From the NCBI GenBank assembly GCA_947627205.1, contig CANQVE010000005.1, forward strand, positions 1 to 64,000: 64,000 nucleotides of DNA, in the 5' to 3' direction. The notes beneath the pieces were generated by a model, which saw only the letters and a list, made by a program, of their open reading frames with translations, made no database searches and was not told the origin of the DNA. A program made the translations under genes and the position numbers. The stretch is from an uncultured Clostridia bacterium. Lineage in GTDB: Bacteria > Bacillota > Clostridia > Oscillospirales > Ruminococcaceae. Every line of letters starts with the position of its first letter. The first letter of the stretch is position 1. Positions 9,161-17,945 of the stretch are shown in pieces.

Positions 9161-9724
9161 ATGAACGCAAAGCAAGATGAAGTTAAGACTTTAGCGCGCG
9201 GAACAATGAACCTTATAAAAAGTCCCCGCCTTTGGCTCATTCCGTATATATCGGTATTTGTACTGTGGGGAATAGCTATGGTCGTCATTTATCTCACGCT
9301 GTTTTCGGACGGCTCTTTTCCTTTTGTCATTCTGCTTTCGATAGTTATACCTGGTATTATCGGCGGTATTATTTATGTTTCGGCAAAATCGGGAAAGCCA
9401 GCGGAATATATCGCCGACAGCGAGAAGTTCATTATACGTCAGAAGAACAAGCCCGAAGAATGTATCTATTATTCGGAAGTACGCAGTGTTACGATTGAAC
9501 CTTTGTCTATGGGTACTTTGCTCGAATATCTTCATGCAGGATATACCGTGACGATAGAAACGGCTTATCGGAATTTCGTTTATTATTATGCTCTCAGCGG
9601 ACCTTATTCCAAAACCGCGCCCGAGGATACTCCGTTTGCGATAATAGGAAAAAATATTCCAAAGCCGAAAAATAACGAAGAAAAAATTTTAGGGTTAGAA
9701 GATTATCATGCTGTTATTCCGTAA
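9161..9724 (+). CDS. Membrane protein with two N-terminal transmembrane segments
   Basis: A 187-residue protein from the ATG at 9161, chosen because GAAAGGAAG lies just upstream; an in-frame TTG at 9143 has no such site. Two hydrophobic segments (about residues 27-48 and 54-73) precede a cytosolic, probably beta-rich domain resembling bacterial PH/YcxB-like folds (FIIRQKNKPEECIYYSEVRSV). It follows the FAD gene by 53 bp and precedes trmB by 70 bp. The family is not recognised with confidence. Confidence 0.75.
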   Translation: MNAKQDEVKTLARGTMNLIKSPRLWLIPYISVFVLWGIAMVVIYLTLFSDGSFPFVILLSIVIPGIIGGIIYVSAKSGKPAEYIADSEKFIIRQKNKPEECIYYSEVRSVTIEPLSMGTLLEYLHAGYTVTIETAYRNFVYYYALSGPYSKTAPEDTPFAIIGKNIPKPKNNEEKILGLEDYHAVIP

Positions 9725-9794
9725 TAAAAGGCTCTTTATATGCGGGATAAGCCAAATCCTTACTTCTTACATTTGAAAGGAATTGAAAATCATT

Positions 9795-10466
9795 ATGCGA
9801 ATGCGCCGTAAGAAAAACCTTGACGAAAGGCTTGAAAAGTGCCGCGGTTCAATGCTTTATATGCAGTGTCAGAACGAGCATGCAAACGATCCGCTGTCCG
9901 AAGAATTTTTTGCCGACAGCAGAAAAACTTTCGGGAATGATAACCCGCTGTATCTTGAGATAGGCTGCGGAAAGGGAGGCTTTGCCATAGAATTTGCAAG
10001 GCAAAATCCCGATATAAATCTCATAGCCGTTGAAAAAACGCCGAATGTTCTTATAACGGGAATGGAAGCGCAGGAGGAATTAAAGCTCCCAAATCTTAAA
10101 TTCTGCATGGGACAGGCGGAGTATCTCTGCCATTTGTTTCACGAAAATACTATAGACCGCATTTTCCTGAATTTCAGCTGTCCTTTCCCGAAAAATCATT
10201 ATGCCGCGCACCGCCTTACACACGAGCGGTTTCTGGAAATATACCGCGCGATTATGAAGCCCGAAGCGGAAATTCACCAGAAAACCGACAATATGCACTT
10301 TTTCGAGTTTTCGGTAGAAAAGTTCTCACAAAACGGCTTCGGCTTAAAAAACGTTTCGCTTGATCTACATAACAGCGGCTTTGAGGGGAATATTATGACC
10401 GAATACGAAAAGCGCTTTGCCGGCCTCGGTCAGCCTATCTACAGGCTCGAAGCGTTTTTAAGATAA
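9795..10466 (+). CDS. trmB: tRNA (guanine46-N7)-methyltransferase TrmB
   Basis: A 223-residue SAM-dependent methyltransferase that modifies G46 in the variable loop of tRNA. The N-terminus MRMRRKKNLDERL is typical for the family. Motif I is LEIGCGKGGFAIEFA (about residues 54-68) and the acidic SAM contact is NLIAVEK. The usual NFSDPWPKKRHxKRRL block reads NFSCPFPKNHYAAHRLT, so the family Asp and several basic residues are changed. The start at 9795 fits the family N-terminus better than an in-frame TTG at 9783. Its TAA overlaps an ATG of the downstream frame, which suggests translational coupling. Confidence 0.88.
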   Translation: MRMRRKKNLDERLEKCRGSMLYMQCQNEHANDPLSEEFFADSRKTFGNDNPLYLEIGCGKGGFAIEFARQNPDINLIAVEKTPNVLITGMEAQEELKLPNLKFCMGQAEYLCHLFHENTIDRIFLNFSCPFPKNHYAAHRLTHERFLEIYRAIMKPEAEIHQKTDNMHFFEFSVEKFSQNGFGLKNVSLDLHNSGFEGNIMTEYEKRFAGLGQPIYRLEAFLR

Positions 10467-10477
10467 TGGGAGAGCCT

Positions 10478-11395
10478 ATGAAAAAAATAACGGGAAGATT
10501 TCCGAGCACGACCGAACTTTGCGATATCAGGTTTTATATCTATACCCCCGAAGAGCCGAAAGCCGTCGTTCAGTTTTCGCACGGAATGTGCGAGTTTGTG
10601 GAGCGGTATGAGGAGTTTGCGGAGTTTTTGTGTAAAAATGAAATTGCCTTTTGCGGACACGATCATATAGGACACGGAAATTCCGTTGCTCATGATGACC
10701 TGCTCGGCTATTTCGGCGCGCATGACGGATATAAGAATATGGTGCGCGATATGCACAGAATGAACGACATTGTCCGAAAAACTTTTCCCGATATGCCTGT
10801 TTTTATTATGGGACACAGCATGGGGAGCTTTATCGAAAGAATTTATCTTTCGAGATATGCGGATAAATTCAGCGGAGCGGTCATAATGGGAACGGCGGGA
10901 GGAATAACGGGACAAGCTCCCCTTAGAAAACTTCTGGACACTGCTGTAAAAAGAAACGGCGACCTATACCGCCACAAGAATATAACAAAAATGGTCTACA
11001 GCGTTTTAAATTTGAGAACGGAAAACCGTCGTACTGAATTTGACTGGCTGTCGAGGGACGACGCAGACGTTGATTATTTTCTTTCAAATCCTAAATGCAA
11101 TTTCACTTTTACCGTCGCGGGCTATCGTGATATGTTAAACGCGCTTCTTTGCTGTAACTCCGCAGCTGTTGTTGAAAATACGCCGACGGATATTCCTTTG
11201 CTGTTTCTAAGCGGAGGCATGGATCCCATAGGAGAATACGGAAACGGCGTAAGAAAAGCGGTCATAAAATATCTCGAGCACGGCTGTGACGTGAATTTGA
11301 GGATATACCGCGAGGCAAGACACGAGCTTTTATTTGAACTTAATAAAGACGAAGTAATGAATGATATACTTGAATTCATAATGAGACGGATTTAA
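10478..11395 (+). CDS. Alpha/beta hydrolase, lysophospholipase/monoacylglycerol lipase-like
   Basis: A 305-residue serine hydrolase of the PldB/monoglyceride lipase group. It shows the oxyanion segment VQFSHGMCEF, the GHGNS turn, the nucleophile elbow IMGHSMGSF (Ser about residue 109), the acid in FLSGGMDPIG and the base in REARHELLFE. These enzymes cleave acyl esters of glycerolipids. I chose the ATG at 10478 because GGGAG sits 5 nt upstream; the ATG at 10466 overlapping the trmB stop would add four residues. It appears to be co-transcribed with trmB. Confidence 0.87.
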   Translation: MKKITGRFPSTTELCDIRFYIYTPEEPKAVVQFSHGMCEFVERYEEFAEFLCKNEIAFCGHDHIGHGNSVAHDDLLGYFGAHDGYKNMVRDMHRMNDIVRKTFPDMPVFIMGHSMGSFIERIYLSRYADKFSGAVIMGTAGGITGQAPLRKLLDTAVKRNGDLYRHKNITKMVYSVLNLRTENRRTEFDWLSRDDADVDYFLSNPKCNFTFTVAGYRDMLNALLCCNSAAVVENTPTDIPLLFLSGGMDPIGEYGNGVRKAVIKYLEHGCDVNLRIYREARHELLFELNKDEVMNDILEFIMRRI

Positions 11396-11405
11396 AAGAA
11401 TAATC

Positions 11406-11434
11406 TTGACAATTATATAAAATTGTGATAAAAT
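11406..11434 (+). promoter_or_regulatory. Promoter of the SufC/SufB-like pair
   Basis: TTGACA (11406-11411), a 17-bp spacer and TAAAAT (11429-11434). A short heptamer-repeat run (about 11475-11520) separates it from the first start codon. Confidence 0.75.
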
Positions 11435-11533
11435 GTAAAAGCTGGTTAGTAGATAAGTTGGTTATAATTTTTCAAATAACCTGACCTCTTAATTCTTACC
11501 TCTAACCTCTTACTTCTAAAAGGGGCTGATTTT

Positions 11534-12244
11534 TTGCTTGAAATAAAAGACTTATGTTGGACAACGTCCGACAAAAACGAAATATTAAAAGGCGTTTCAT
11601 TTAAAACAAGCGGTGCGCTTACGGTCATAACAGGTCCGAACGGCGGCGGAAAAACTTCTCTTGCAAAGCTCATAGCGGGAGTTGAACAGCCGACTTCGGG
11701 GCAGATACTGCTTGACGGGGAAGATATTACCGCGCTTTCCGTTACAGAACGCGCAAACAAAGGCGTTGCCTATGCTTTTCAGCAGCCCGTCAGGTTTAAG
11801 GGTATAACCGTAAGAGATCTATTAGAGCTTGCCGCAAAGGAAAAGACAGGCTATAAGGGATACTGCGATCTTTTGGGAAAAGTGGGGCTTTGCGCCGAAG
11901 AATACATTGACCGCGAGATGAGCAGTGCGCTTTCGGGCGGCGAAGCAAAGCGCATAGAGATTGCGACCGTTCTTGCGAGAAGAGCAAGGCTGTCCGTTTT
12001 TGACGAACCCGAAGCGGGAATAGACCTCTGGAGCTTTTCGAGGCTTGTTGAGACCTTTGAGGAGATACGAAAGGAAAGTGCGGGAGAGCTTATAGTTATC
12101 TCACACCAGGAGCGCATACTGAAAATAGCGGACACTATCATTGTCATAGCGGACGGAAAGATCCGCGTTTCAGGACCGAGAGACGAAATTCTTCCCCAGC
12201 TCATGCAGGGAGAATATACCTGCTCTTGTCCGAAAAGATGCTGA
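11534..12244 (+). CDS. sufC: SufC-like Fe-S assembly ATPase
   Basis: A 236-residue ABC ATPase starting with TTG after AAAAGGGGC. Walker A is GPNGGGKTS (residues 34-42). The signature is ALSGGEAKRIEIA, and the Walker B/D-loop FDEPEAGIDLWSF is the SufC-type sequence. SufC drives the SufB/SufD scaffold that builds iron-sulfur clusters. The C-terminus ends in CSCPKRC, three cysteines that an ordinary SufC does not need. The next gene, 20 bp downstream, encodes a SufB/SufD-like scaffold. No SufS, SufU, SufD or IscU gene follows, so this looks like a minimal two-component SufBC-type (SMS-like) system. Confidence 0.85.
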   Translation: MLEIKDLCWTTSDKNEILKGVSFKTSGALTVITGPNGGGKTSLAKLIAGVEQPTSGQILLDGEDITALSVTERANKGVAYAFQQPVRFKGITVRDLLELAAKEKTGYKGYCDLLGKVGLCAEEYIDREMSSALSGGEAKRIEIATVLARRARLSVFDEPEAGIDLWSFSRLVETFEEIRKESAGELIVISHQERILKIADTIIVIADGKIRVSGPRDEILPQLMQGEYTCSCPKRC

Positions 12245-12264
12245 GCGCAAACGAGGTAAATTGA

Positions 12265-13203
12265 ATGGATACGAATTTTAACGATATAACTGCGGGAATG
12301 CTAAAAATTATTTCCGACTATGACGAAACCACGGGTTTCAAGGGCGCTTATAATATCCGTGAGGACAGTTCCTGCGCGGGCAGACAGTCCTCAAAGAACA
12401 TAACGATAAACTCAAAAACCGACAAGCCGGGGATAGATATAATCGTAAAGCCTAATACAAAGGGAGAAACGGTGTACATTCCCGCGTGTGTTACGCACAG
12501 CGACGTGGACGACCTTGTTTACAACGATTTTTATATCGGGAAAAACGCGGACGTTATTATAGTGGCAGGCTGCGGCGTTCATAACGAGGGCGAAGAAGAC
12601 GCCCGCCACAACGGCATACACCGCTTTTTCCTCGATGAGGGCGCGTCTGTCGTGTATAAAGAAAAACATATCGGCACCGGAAACGGAAAGGGCTTAAAGA
12701 AGATAGATCCTGTTACGGAGTGCTTTTTAAAGAAGAATTCCAGGCTTGAAATGGACACAATTCAGCTCGGGGGAGTTGACCGCTCGACAAGGACGACTTC
12801 GGCGGAGCTTGCCGAGGGTGCGAAGATAATAGTCCGCGAGAGGATAATGACCGACAACGAAGAAGACGCCGTTACAAAGTTCAGCGTAAAGCTGAACGGC
12901 GAGGACAGCGGAGCGGATCTTGTTTCGCGTTCCGTTGCGAGGGGAAATTCACACCAGGCGTTTTACAGCGTTGTAGAGGGAAACGCGAGATGTACGGGAC
13001 ATTCGGCATGTGATGCGATAATTGCCGAAAACGGCAGAGTAGACGCCCAGCCCGCATTGAACGCTTCAAACGTAGACGCGGAGCTTATTCACGAGGCGGC
13101 AATAGGAAAGATAGCAGGCGAACAGCTTTTAAAGCTGTGTTCGCTCGGGCTTACAAGAGAACAGGCGGAAGAAAAGATAATAGAGGGGTTTTTGCGCTAC
13201 TAG
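12265..13203 (+). CDS. SufB/SufD-like Fe-S cluster scaffold protein
   Basis: A 312-residue protein, shorter than classical SufB (about 470) or SufD (about 420). It keeps the beta-helix core and the conserved C-terminal stretch SNVDAELIHEAAIGKIAGEQ and SLGLTREQAEEKIIEGFL that packs on SufC. A Cys-containing block, GNARCTGHSACDA, lies about 65 residues before the end. The N-terminal extension of full-size SufB/D is absent. It is tightly linked to the SufC-like ATPase, so the two probably form the whole scaffold. Whether it is functionally SufB or SufD cannot be decided by eye. Confidence 0.85.
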   Translation: MDTNFNDITAGMLKIISDYDETTGFKGAYNIREDSSCAGRQSSKNITINSKTDKPGIDIIVKPNTKGETVYIPACVTHSDVDDLVYNDFYIGKNADVIIVAGCGVHNEGEEDARHNGIHRFFLDEGASVVYKEKHIGTGNGKGLKKIDPVTECFLKKNSRLEMDTIQLGGVDRSTRTTSAELAEGAKIIVRERIMTDNEEDAVTKFSVKLNGEDSGADLVSRSVARGNSHQAFYSVVEGNARCTGHSACDAIIAENGRVDAQPALNASNVDAELIHEAAIGKIAGEQLLKLCSLGLTREQAEEKIIEGFLRY

Positions 13204-13990
13204 AGGTTAGAGGTTAGAGGTAAGAGGTTAGAAGCTGTTTTGAGCGGCGGAGAACTTTTCCGTTTAAAACGAACTAATGGGCGGCGACACGAAAGTTTTT
13301 TGAAAAGGGAGTCCAGAGGGAAAAAATTTTTTTCAAAAAATTTTTTCCCTTTGGTCGCGGCGGAGCCGCGAAACGGCGATAGCCAAGCGCATCAGGTTAA
13401 ATGCCTGCGGCATTGAACCTGGGGTGCGGGGAAAACAAGAGTTTTCCCCGCATTTAGATTTTCAAAATGAAATTTTGAAAATCTAAATCCGCTGGAGGGG
13501 GAGCGGGGGAACCGGCAGGTTCCCTCCGCGGTTTGGGTTATTTACAGTGGAAAATGAGAGAAGCTCAAAATGGTTGCGTGCGTTTCAGTCAAAGCAACAT
13601 AATAAAAAAGGCACACTCCTTTTGGAAATGCGCCTTTTGTTTAAAGCCACTCAATAATGAGAGAATATCATTCCCGCTCAAAGGTTTTTTCATACTTAAG
13701 GTTGTTTCCCTCTCGTAACCTCTCCTAGGATTGCCTTTTCAAAGCACGGCTTTGAAAAGGCAATGTGGGGAAAACTCTTGTTTTCCCCACACCCCAGGTT
13801 CAATGCCGCAGGCATTTAACCTGATGCGCTTGGCTATCGCCGTTTCGCGGCTTACGCCGCGACCAAAGGGAAAAAATTTTTTGAAAAAAATTTTTTCCCT
13901 TTGGACTCCCTTTTCAAAAAACTTTAATGCCGCCGCCTGTTAGGTGATTTGGATTTAAACGTTGGTTGCCGCTCAAAACAGTTTCTAGCC
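13204..13990. repeat. Gene-free region with a 170-bp inverted repeat pair
   Basis: After a short heptamer-repeat run (13201-13232), modules C and A lie at 13281-13452 and recur in inverted orientation at 13764-13936, with only a handful of differences over about 172 bp. The 310 bp between them hold a CCGGCAGGTTCC-type stretch and a ggcacactcc/ggaaatgcgcc hairpin (about 13610-13640) but no credible gene. Confidence 0.75.
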
Positions 13991-16210
13991 CTACTCGATC
14001 TCAAATAGTTCCCCGCAGTCAATATAATCCTCAATATACTGCTTTTTAAGAAGCTCCCTCGGAATATAGTCGTTAAACTTTCCGCATATCTCGCAGTTGT
14101 CGGGAATTTCAAACCCGTATTTGTCCGCGCCATTTGCCTTTATGGAATTAAGCGCGGAAATAAGCGCGCCCTTTCCTCTGTCCGTCCTCACCTCAATGCA
14201 CACGGGAATGCTCCTCGACAGCCACAGCTCCGCGCCGAACCCTCTCTCGCGCAATGCAAATACAAGCGCTGCCATACCGCGCGTTCCTATAAACGGAAAT
14301 ACCGCAAACACCGTTTCCGACAGCGCAAGCACTATCCTTTCGCCCTCGCACAGCGTCCCGCCCGAAATAGCGTTTTGGGATATTATCTCGCCGCCCGCCG
14401 CATTCCTGCAAAGCGCGCGTATGTCGTTTATCCTCTTTTTCGCGCTCTCCCCGAGAAAGCCGTATTCCTCGTCGCTCCTTATTACTTCAAGCATTTTCTT
14501 CATAACCTTTGTGTGGACATATTCGTTTCCTACGTCCGTCCACATGTTTTTTGAAATGCCTTTGATATGCTTTACATAAATGATGAGGGCTTTTTTGTCA
14601 AGCTCCGTTACTTCCCAAGCCTGACCTGCAAGCGCAAACTGACTTCCAACGGGAAAAGGATTTTGAACAGTGCCTATTTCTTCGGAGTTATTGCGGACGG
14701 TATATTCGCACGGCACGGAAAATACCGCGAGAAATTCATAGTTGTTCACTATGCTTTCACCTTTTTCGCCGATAAGCAATGCCCCGTCCTCGCCGCGCTC
14801 AAGAATACCGTTTTCGAGTAAGTGCCTTAAAAGCAGAAGATAGTCGTCTTTTGTAACATTTCTGAAAACCGACAGCGTCAGTATCTGCCTTGCAAGCTCT
14901 TTCGGCGAAAGCGAGCCGTTTGAGGTCATGACCGACATAGTCTGATGAAACAGCAGGCTGTACGGCAGTTTCGGCAGATACATAGGCTCAACCCACCTTT
15001 CGCGGGTATAAAGAAGTATCTCCGCACAGCACATTATCAGATCCCAATTTATTTCCTTGTAGAAATCATTCGGCGGCAGGCTCATGTCATATCTGAAAGC
15101 AAAGCGCATTTCGGCTTCGCCGTTTCTTCTTCCCGTTCTGCCGAGACGCTGTACAAGCCCCGAGACCGTAAGCGGACAGCCCGTCTGTACTATCCTTTCG
15201 AGATGTCCTAGATCAACTCCGAGTTCAAGAGTTACCGTTGCTCCCGTGCATACGGGAAGCTCTCCGCTTTTCATTCGCTTTTCGGCAAATTCGCGCAGCG
15301 CGGGAGAAATGTTCGCATGATGTACAAGATAGCAGTCGTTCCCGTGATTTTTTTCGGACAGCCTTTTCAGGTGCGCAATATTCTCCTCGACCTCGCCTTT
15401 GCTGTTTGAAAACAGTATACAGCGCTTTCCGCGCGTGCTTTCATAAAGATACTCATAGTATTTTTCGAGCAAGGTCTTGCTGTCGGAGTTCGGTATTTTC
15501 TCGGCAATTGGGAAAAATCTGACCGAAAGCCTTATTTTTCTTCCTGCTTCACGGCACTTAGGAGTTACACAGTTTCTGTCCGTTCCCATACAGAGCCATT
15601 TTTCGGCATTCGTACAATCGCCGAGCGTTGCGGAAAGACCTATTCTTCTCGGCGCGAAACCGATAATGCGCTGTATTCTTTCGAGAACGGAAATTAGCTG
15701 AAGTCCGCGGTCGTTGTCCATAAAATAATGAACTTCGTCGATTATAATAAACCTGACGTCGCAGAAAAGCCTGTAGATATTCGAGCTGTTTCTTATAAGC
15801 AGGCTTTCAAGACTCTCGGGAGTGGTCTGCATAACGCCGCGCGGATTTTTCACCAGACGCTTTTTGGCTGTCGGAGAAGCGTCGCCGTGCCATTTAGTGA
15901 CGGGAATATCCGCCTCTTCAAGAAGCTCTTCGAGACGCTCAAATTGGTCGTTTATAAGAGCTTTAAGCGGAGACACATAAAGCACCCCTACACTCTTCGG
16001 AGGGTTTTCCCACAGGTGCGTAAGCACGGGGAGAAAAGCGGCTTCGGTCTTTCCGCTCGCCGTACCCGAAGTAAGCAGGAGATTATCGTCGCCGTCGAAT
16101 ATCGCTTCTGCGGCGGCTACCTGTATCTCGCGGAGTTCTTCCCATTTGTGGCGGTAAATGAAGTCCTGTATAAACGGCGCGTAGCGGTAAAATACGTTGT
16201 TATCACTCAT
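13991..16210 (-). CDS. Lhr-like DEAD/DEAH-box helicase
   Basis: A 739-residue superfamily 2 helicase from MSDNNVFYRY. An upstream extension to 16336 runs through repeat DNA and is rejected. RecA1 has Walker A GTASGKT (residues 49-55) and DEVH at 158-161. RecA2 has TLELGVDLG and motif VI QRLGRTGRR. The C-terminal roughly 300 residues form an uncharacterised accessory region, as in Lhr-like or YprA-like helicases. Such enzymes unwind DNA or RNA/DNA hybrids and are tied to repair. The gene stands alone between repeat blocks, so its pathway is not shown by context. Confidence 0.85.
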   Translation of the reverse strand: MSDNNVFYRYAPFIQDFIYRHKWEELREIQVAAAEAIFDGDDNLLLTSGTASGKTEAAFLPVLTHLWENPPKSVGVLYVSPLKALINDQFERLEELLEEADIPVTKWHGDASPTAKKRLVKNPRGVMQTTPESLESLLIRNSSNIYRLFCDVRFIIIDEVHYFMDNDRGLQLISVLERIQRIIGFAPRRIGLSATLGDCTNAEKWLCMGTDRNCVTPKCREAGRKIRLSVRFFPIAEKIPNSDSKTLLEKYYEYLYESTRGKRCILFSNSKGEVEENIAHLKRLSEKNHGNDCYLVHHANISPALREFAEKRMKSGELPVCTGATVTLELGVDLGHLERIVQTGCPLTVSGLVQRLGRTGRRNGEAEMRFAFRYDMSLPPNDFYKEINWDLIMCCAEILLYTRERWVEPMYLPKLPYSLLFHQTMSVMTSNGSLSPKELARQILTLSVFRNVTKDDYLLLLRHLLENGILERGEDGALLIGEKGESIVNNYEFLAVFSVPCEYTVRNNSEEIGTVQNPFPVGSQFALAGQAWEVTELDKKALIIYVKHIKGISKNMWTDVGNEYVHTKVMKKMLEVIRSDEEYGFLGESAKKRINDIRALCRNAAGGEIISQNAISGGTLCEGERIVLALSETVFAVFPFIGTRGMAALVFALRERGFGAELWLSRSIPVCIEVRTDRGKGALISALNSIKANGADKYGFEIPDNCEICGKFNDYIPRELLKKQYIEDYIDCGELFEIE

Positions 16211-16860
16211 AATAGTTACCCTTGCAGTCAGTGTACAGTGTACGCATTGAACGCTTCGCGTACAACGCTGTGGACATTGTGTCCGCCTTTCGGCGGAAGT
16301 ATTTAGATTGTTTTTGGTCAATAGGCACACAAGCATAACTTTTACGGTTGCGCTCCAAAACGTTTCAGTCCGATAACAATCTAAATAATGTCTGCGTCAG
16401 CAGACACATTTTACTGAATACTCTCCACTGTACACTGTATACTTTTTTGCATGCTTGCATGCAAGCGTGCAAAAAAAGAGAGCCCAAACACAGGCTCGAA
16501 ATCAAATTATAATTATGTGTAGAACAAAAGAAAGGAGACAACTAAACAAACAAACGACAGGAAAACAAATTCTTGCCTTTGCTTTAATAACATTATACAA
16601 CAGGGTGGTTGAAATGTCAATAGTTTTTTGTCAGATTAAACAAAGTTTGACACATTACACAAAATGTGAGCAAATTCTTCGGCAAATTCACAATAATAGG
16701 GGGTATTGCGCAGTAATTATAGGTCAGATATCAGAGGCAACAGGCAAGAACATGAAGAAAACTTTGGTTCATAAAGTTTTTTATCATGTGTGCTTTAGAC
16801 CGTTTACTTTACACTGTCAACTGTCAGCATTGTCACCGCGCACCTATTTTCAAAAAATTA
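16211..16860. repeat. AGATTGTT/AACAATCT element and AT-rich spacer
   Basis: Positions 16222-16446 hold one copy of a recurring element: GTACAGTGTACGC-like repeats, a CGCCTTTCGGCG hairpin, tagattgttttt, a diverged centre, gataacaatctaa and then ctgtacactgtatac. From 16455 to 16860 a 136-codon open frame exists but has no family resemblance and lies among repeats. I do not call it a gene. Confidence 0.55.
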
Positions 16861-16882
16861 CTTAAAAATTGAAAAAAGGTAC

Positions 16883-16911
16883 TTGACAAAAAGAAATAAA
16901 GATGATATAAT
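16883..16911 (+). promoter_or_regulatory. tRNA array promoter
   Basis: TTGACA (16883-16888), 17 bp and TATAAT (16906-16911), 16 bp before the first tRNA. Confidence 0.85.
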
Positions 16912-16926
16912 AATAAAGCATTCAAT

Positions 16927-17000
16927 GCGGGTGTAGTTCAATGGTAGAATCCCAGCCTTCCAAGCTGGTCGCGTGGGTTCGATTCCCATCACCCGCTCCA
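16927..17000 (+). tRNA. tRNA-Gly (anticodon TCC)
   Basis: A 74-nt cloverleaf with acceptor GCGGGTG, anticodon loop CTTCCAA giving TCC, T-arm GGGTTCGATTCCC and encoded CCA. It is the first gene of a four-tRNA cluster. Confidence 0.96.
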
Positions 17001-17136
17001 TACATTAAACGATAGGTGTGTAATATTACACGGTAAACAGTAAATTGTAGGCGTGTCTGTTGTGTGAAAACGCATCGGCTTTGTCTGTCACTTACTGTTT
17101 ATTTTTAATGTAGGCTGTAGTCGGATATGTGTTTTT

Positions 17137-17213
<77 letters not shown>

Positions 17214-17229
17214 ATATTCAGGTAATACG

Positions 17230-17306
17230 GTGGGTATAGCTTAGCCGGTTAAAGCGCTGGATTGTGGTCCCAGAGACCGAGGGTTCGAATCCCTCTCCCC
17301 ACCCCA
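17230..17306 (+). tRNA. tRNA-His (anticodon GTG)
   Basis: A 77-nt gene with the extra G-1 that marks tRNA-His, anticodon loop TTGTGGT giving GTG, T-arm GAGGGTTCGAATCCCTC and encoded CCA. Two expected pairs are mismatched: acceptor position 6 T faces C, and the last anticodon-stem pair is A facing C. It may still be functional. Confidence 0.92.
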
Positions 17307-17459
17307 TTTGATTTTCGGAGGTTGGAAGTTAAGCAATTGCTCTTGCTTCCAACCTCAACTTTTAGAGGTAGGAGGTTAGAGGTAGGAGTTAAGAGTCGGA
17401 AATCATAGGCTGATGAGAGAATTTAACGCCGATTTAGTTCGGCATAAATTAAATTACAT

Positions 17460-17535
17460 TGGGATATAGCCAAGCGGTAAGGCAAGGGACTTTGACTCCC
17501 TCATCGCGCAGGTTCAAATCCTGCTATCCCAACCA
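17460..17535 (+). tRNA. tRNA-Gln (anticodon TTG)
   Basis: A 76-nt gene starting with T as is usual for tRNA-Gln. Acceptor TGGGATA pairs with TATCCCA, the anticodon loop CTTTGAC gives TTG, and CCA is encoded. A strong hairpin follows immediately. Confidence 0.96.
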
Positions 17536-17536
17536 C

Positions 17537-17580
17537 GCATTGAGCCCGCTGTGAAACAGCGGGCTCAATGCTGCACATTT
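17537..17580 (+). terminator. tRNA array terminator
   Basis: A perfect 16-bp stem (17537-17552 with 17556-17571) and a GAA loop follow tRNA-Gln by one base. A T-rich stretch (ATTTTTA) comes 6 nt later. Confidence 0.75.
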
Positions 17581-17581
17581 T

Positions 17582-17945
17582 TACTTTGATTTGCCCTTAT
17601 GGCAATTCAATTTTGCTCGCTTCGCTCGCAAAACCGTAAAAATGCGCTGGCGTTGTTTTTCTTGGATAAGTTTTTTGAGGTAAGAATTTATACCGAACAG
17701 TTGTTCGCCGAGTTCTTACCTCTTACTTCTTATTTCTTACATCTAAAAGCGCAATTCAATTTTGCTAAAGCAAAACCGTAAAAATGCGCTGGGGTTGTTT
17801 TTCTTGGATAGGCTTTTTGAGGTAAGAGTTTAAACCCTTACCTCTTATTTCTTTTATAACAAACTTTTTTAAATGCAATAAATAACTTTTAGTCCAAATT
17901 CTTACCTCTTACCTCTAATTTCTTACCTCTAAAAGGCTTTATGTC
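17582..17945. repeat. Tandem intergenic duplication with heptamer repeats
   Basis: Two successive copies of a block of about 155 bp, starting at the paired caattcaattttgct at about 17604 and 17752. Each contains aaaaccgtaaaaatgcgctgg and ttgtttttcttggata, then a heptamer-repeat hairpin. A related copy lies at about 63737-63860. No gene is seen. Confidence 0.65.

Noticed and set aside
16455-16865. Open frame of 136 codons between the helicase and the tRNA array
   Set aside because: It starts inside a repeat element, crosses AT-rich spacer, has no family resemblance and no convincing ribosome site.
17537-17935. CRISPR array suggested by repeated blocks near 17.6-17.9 kb
   Set aside because: There are only two long, unequal blocks with repeat-filled insides, no regular 30-bp repeats with unique spacers, and no cas genes.
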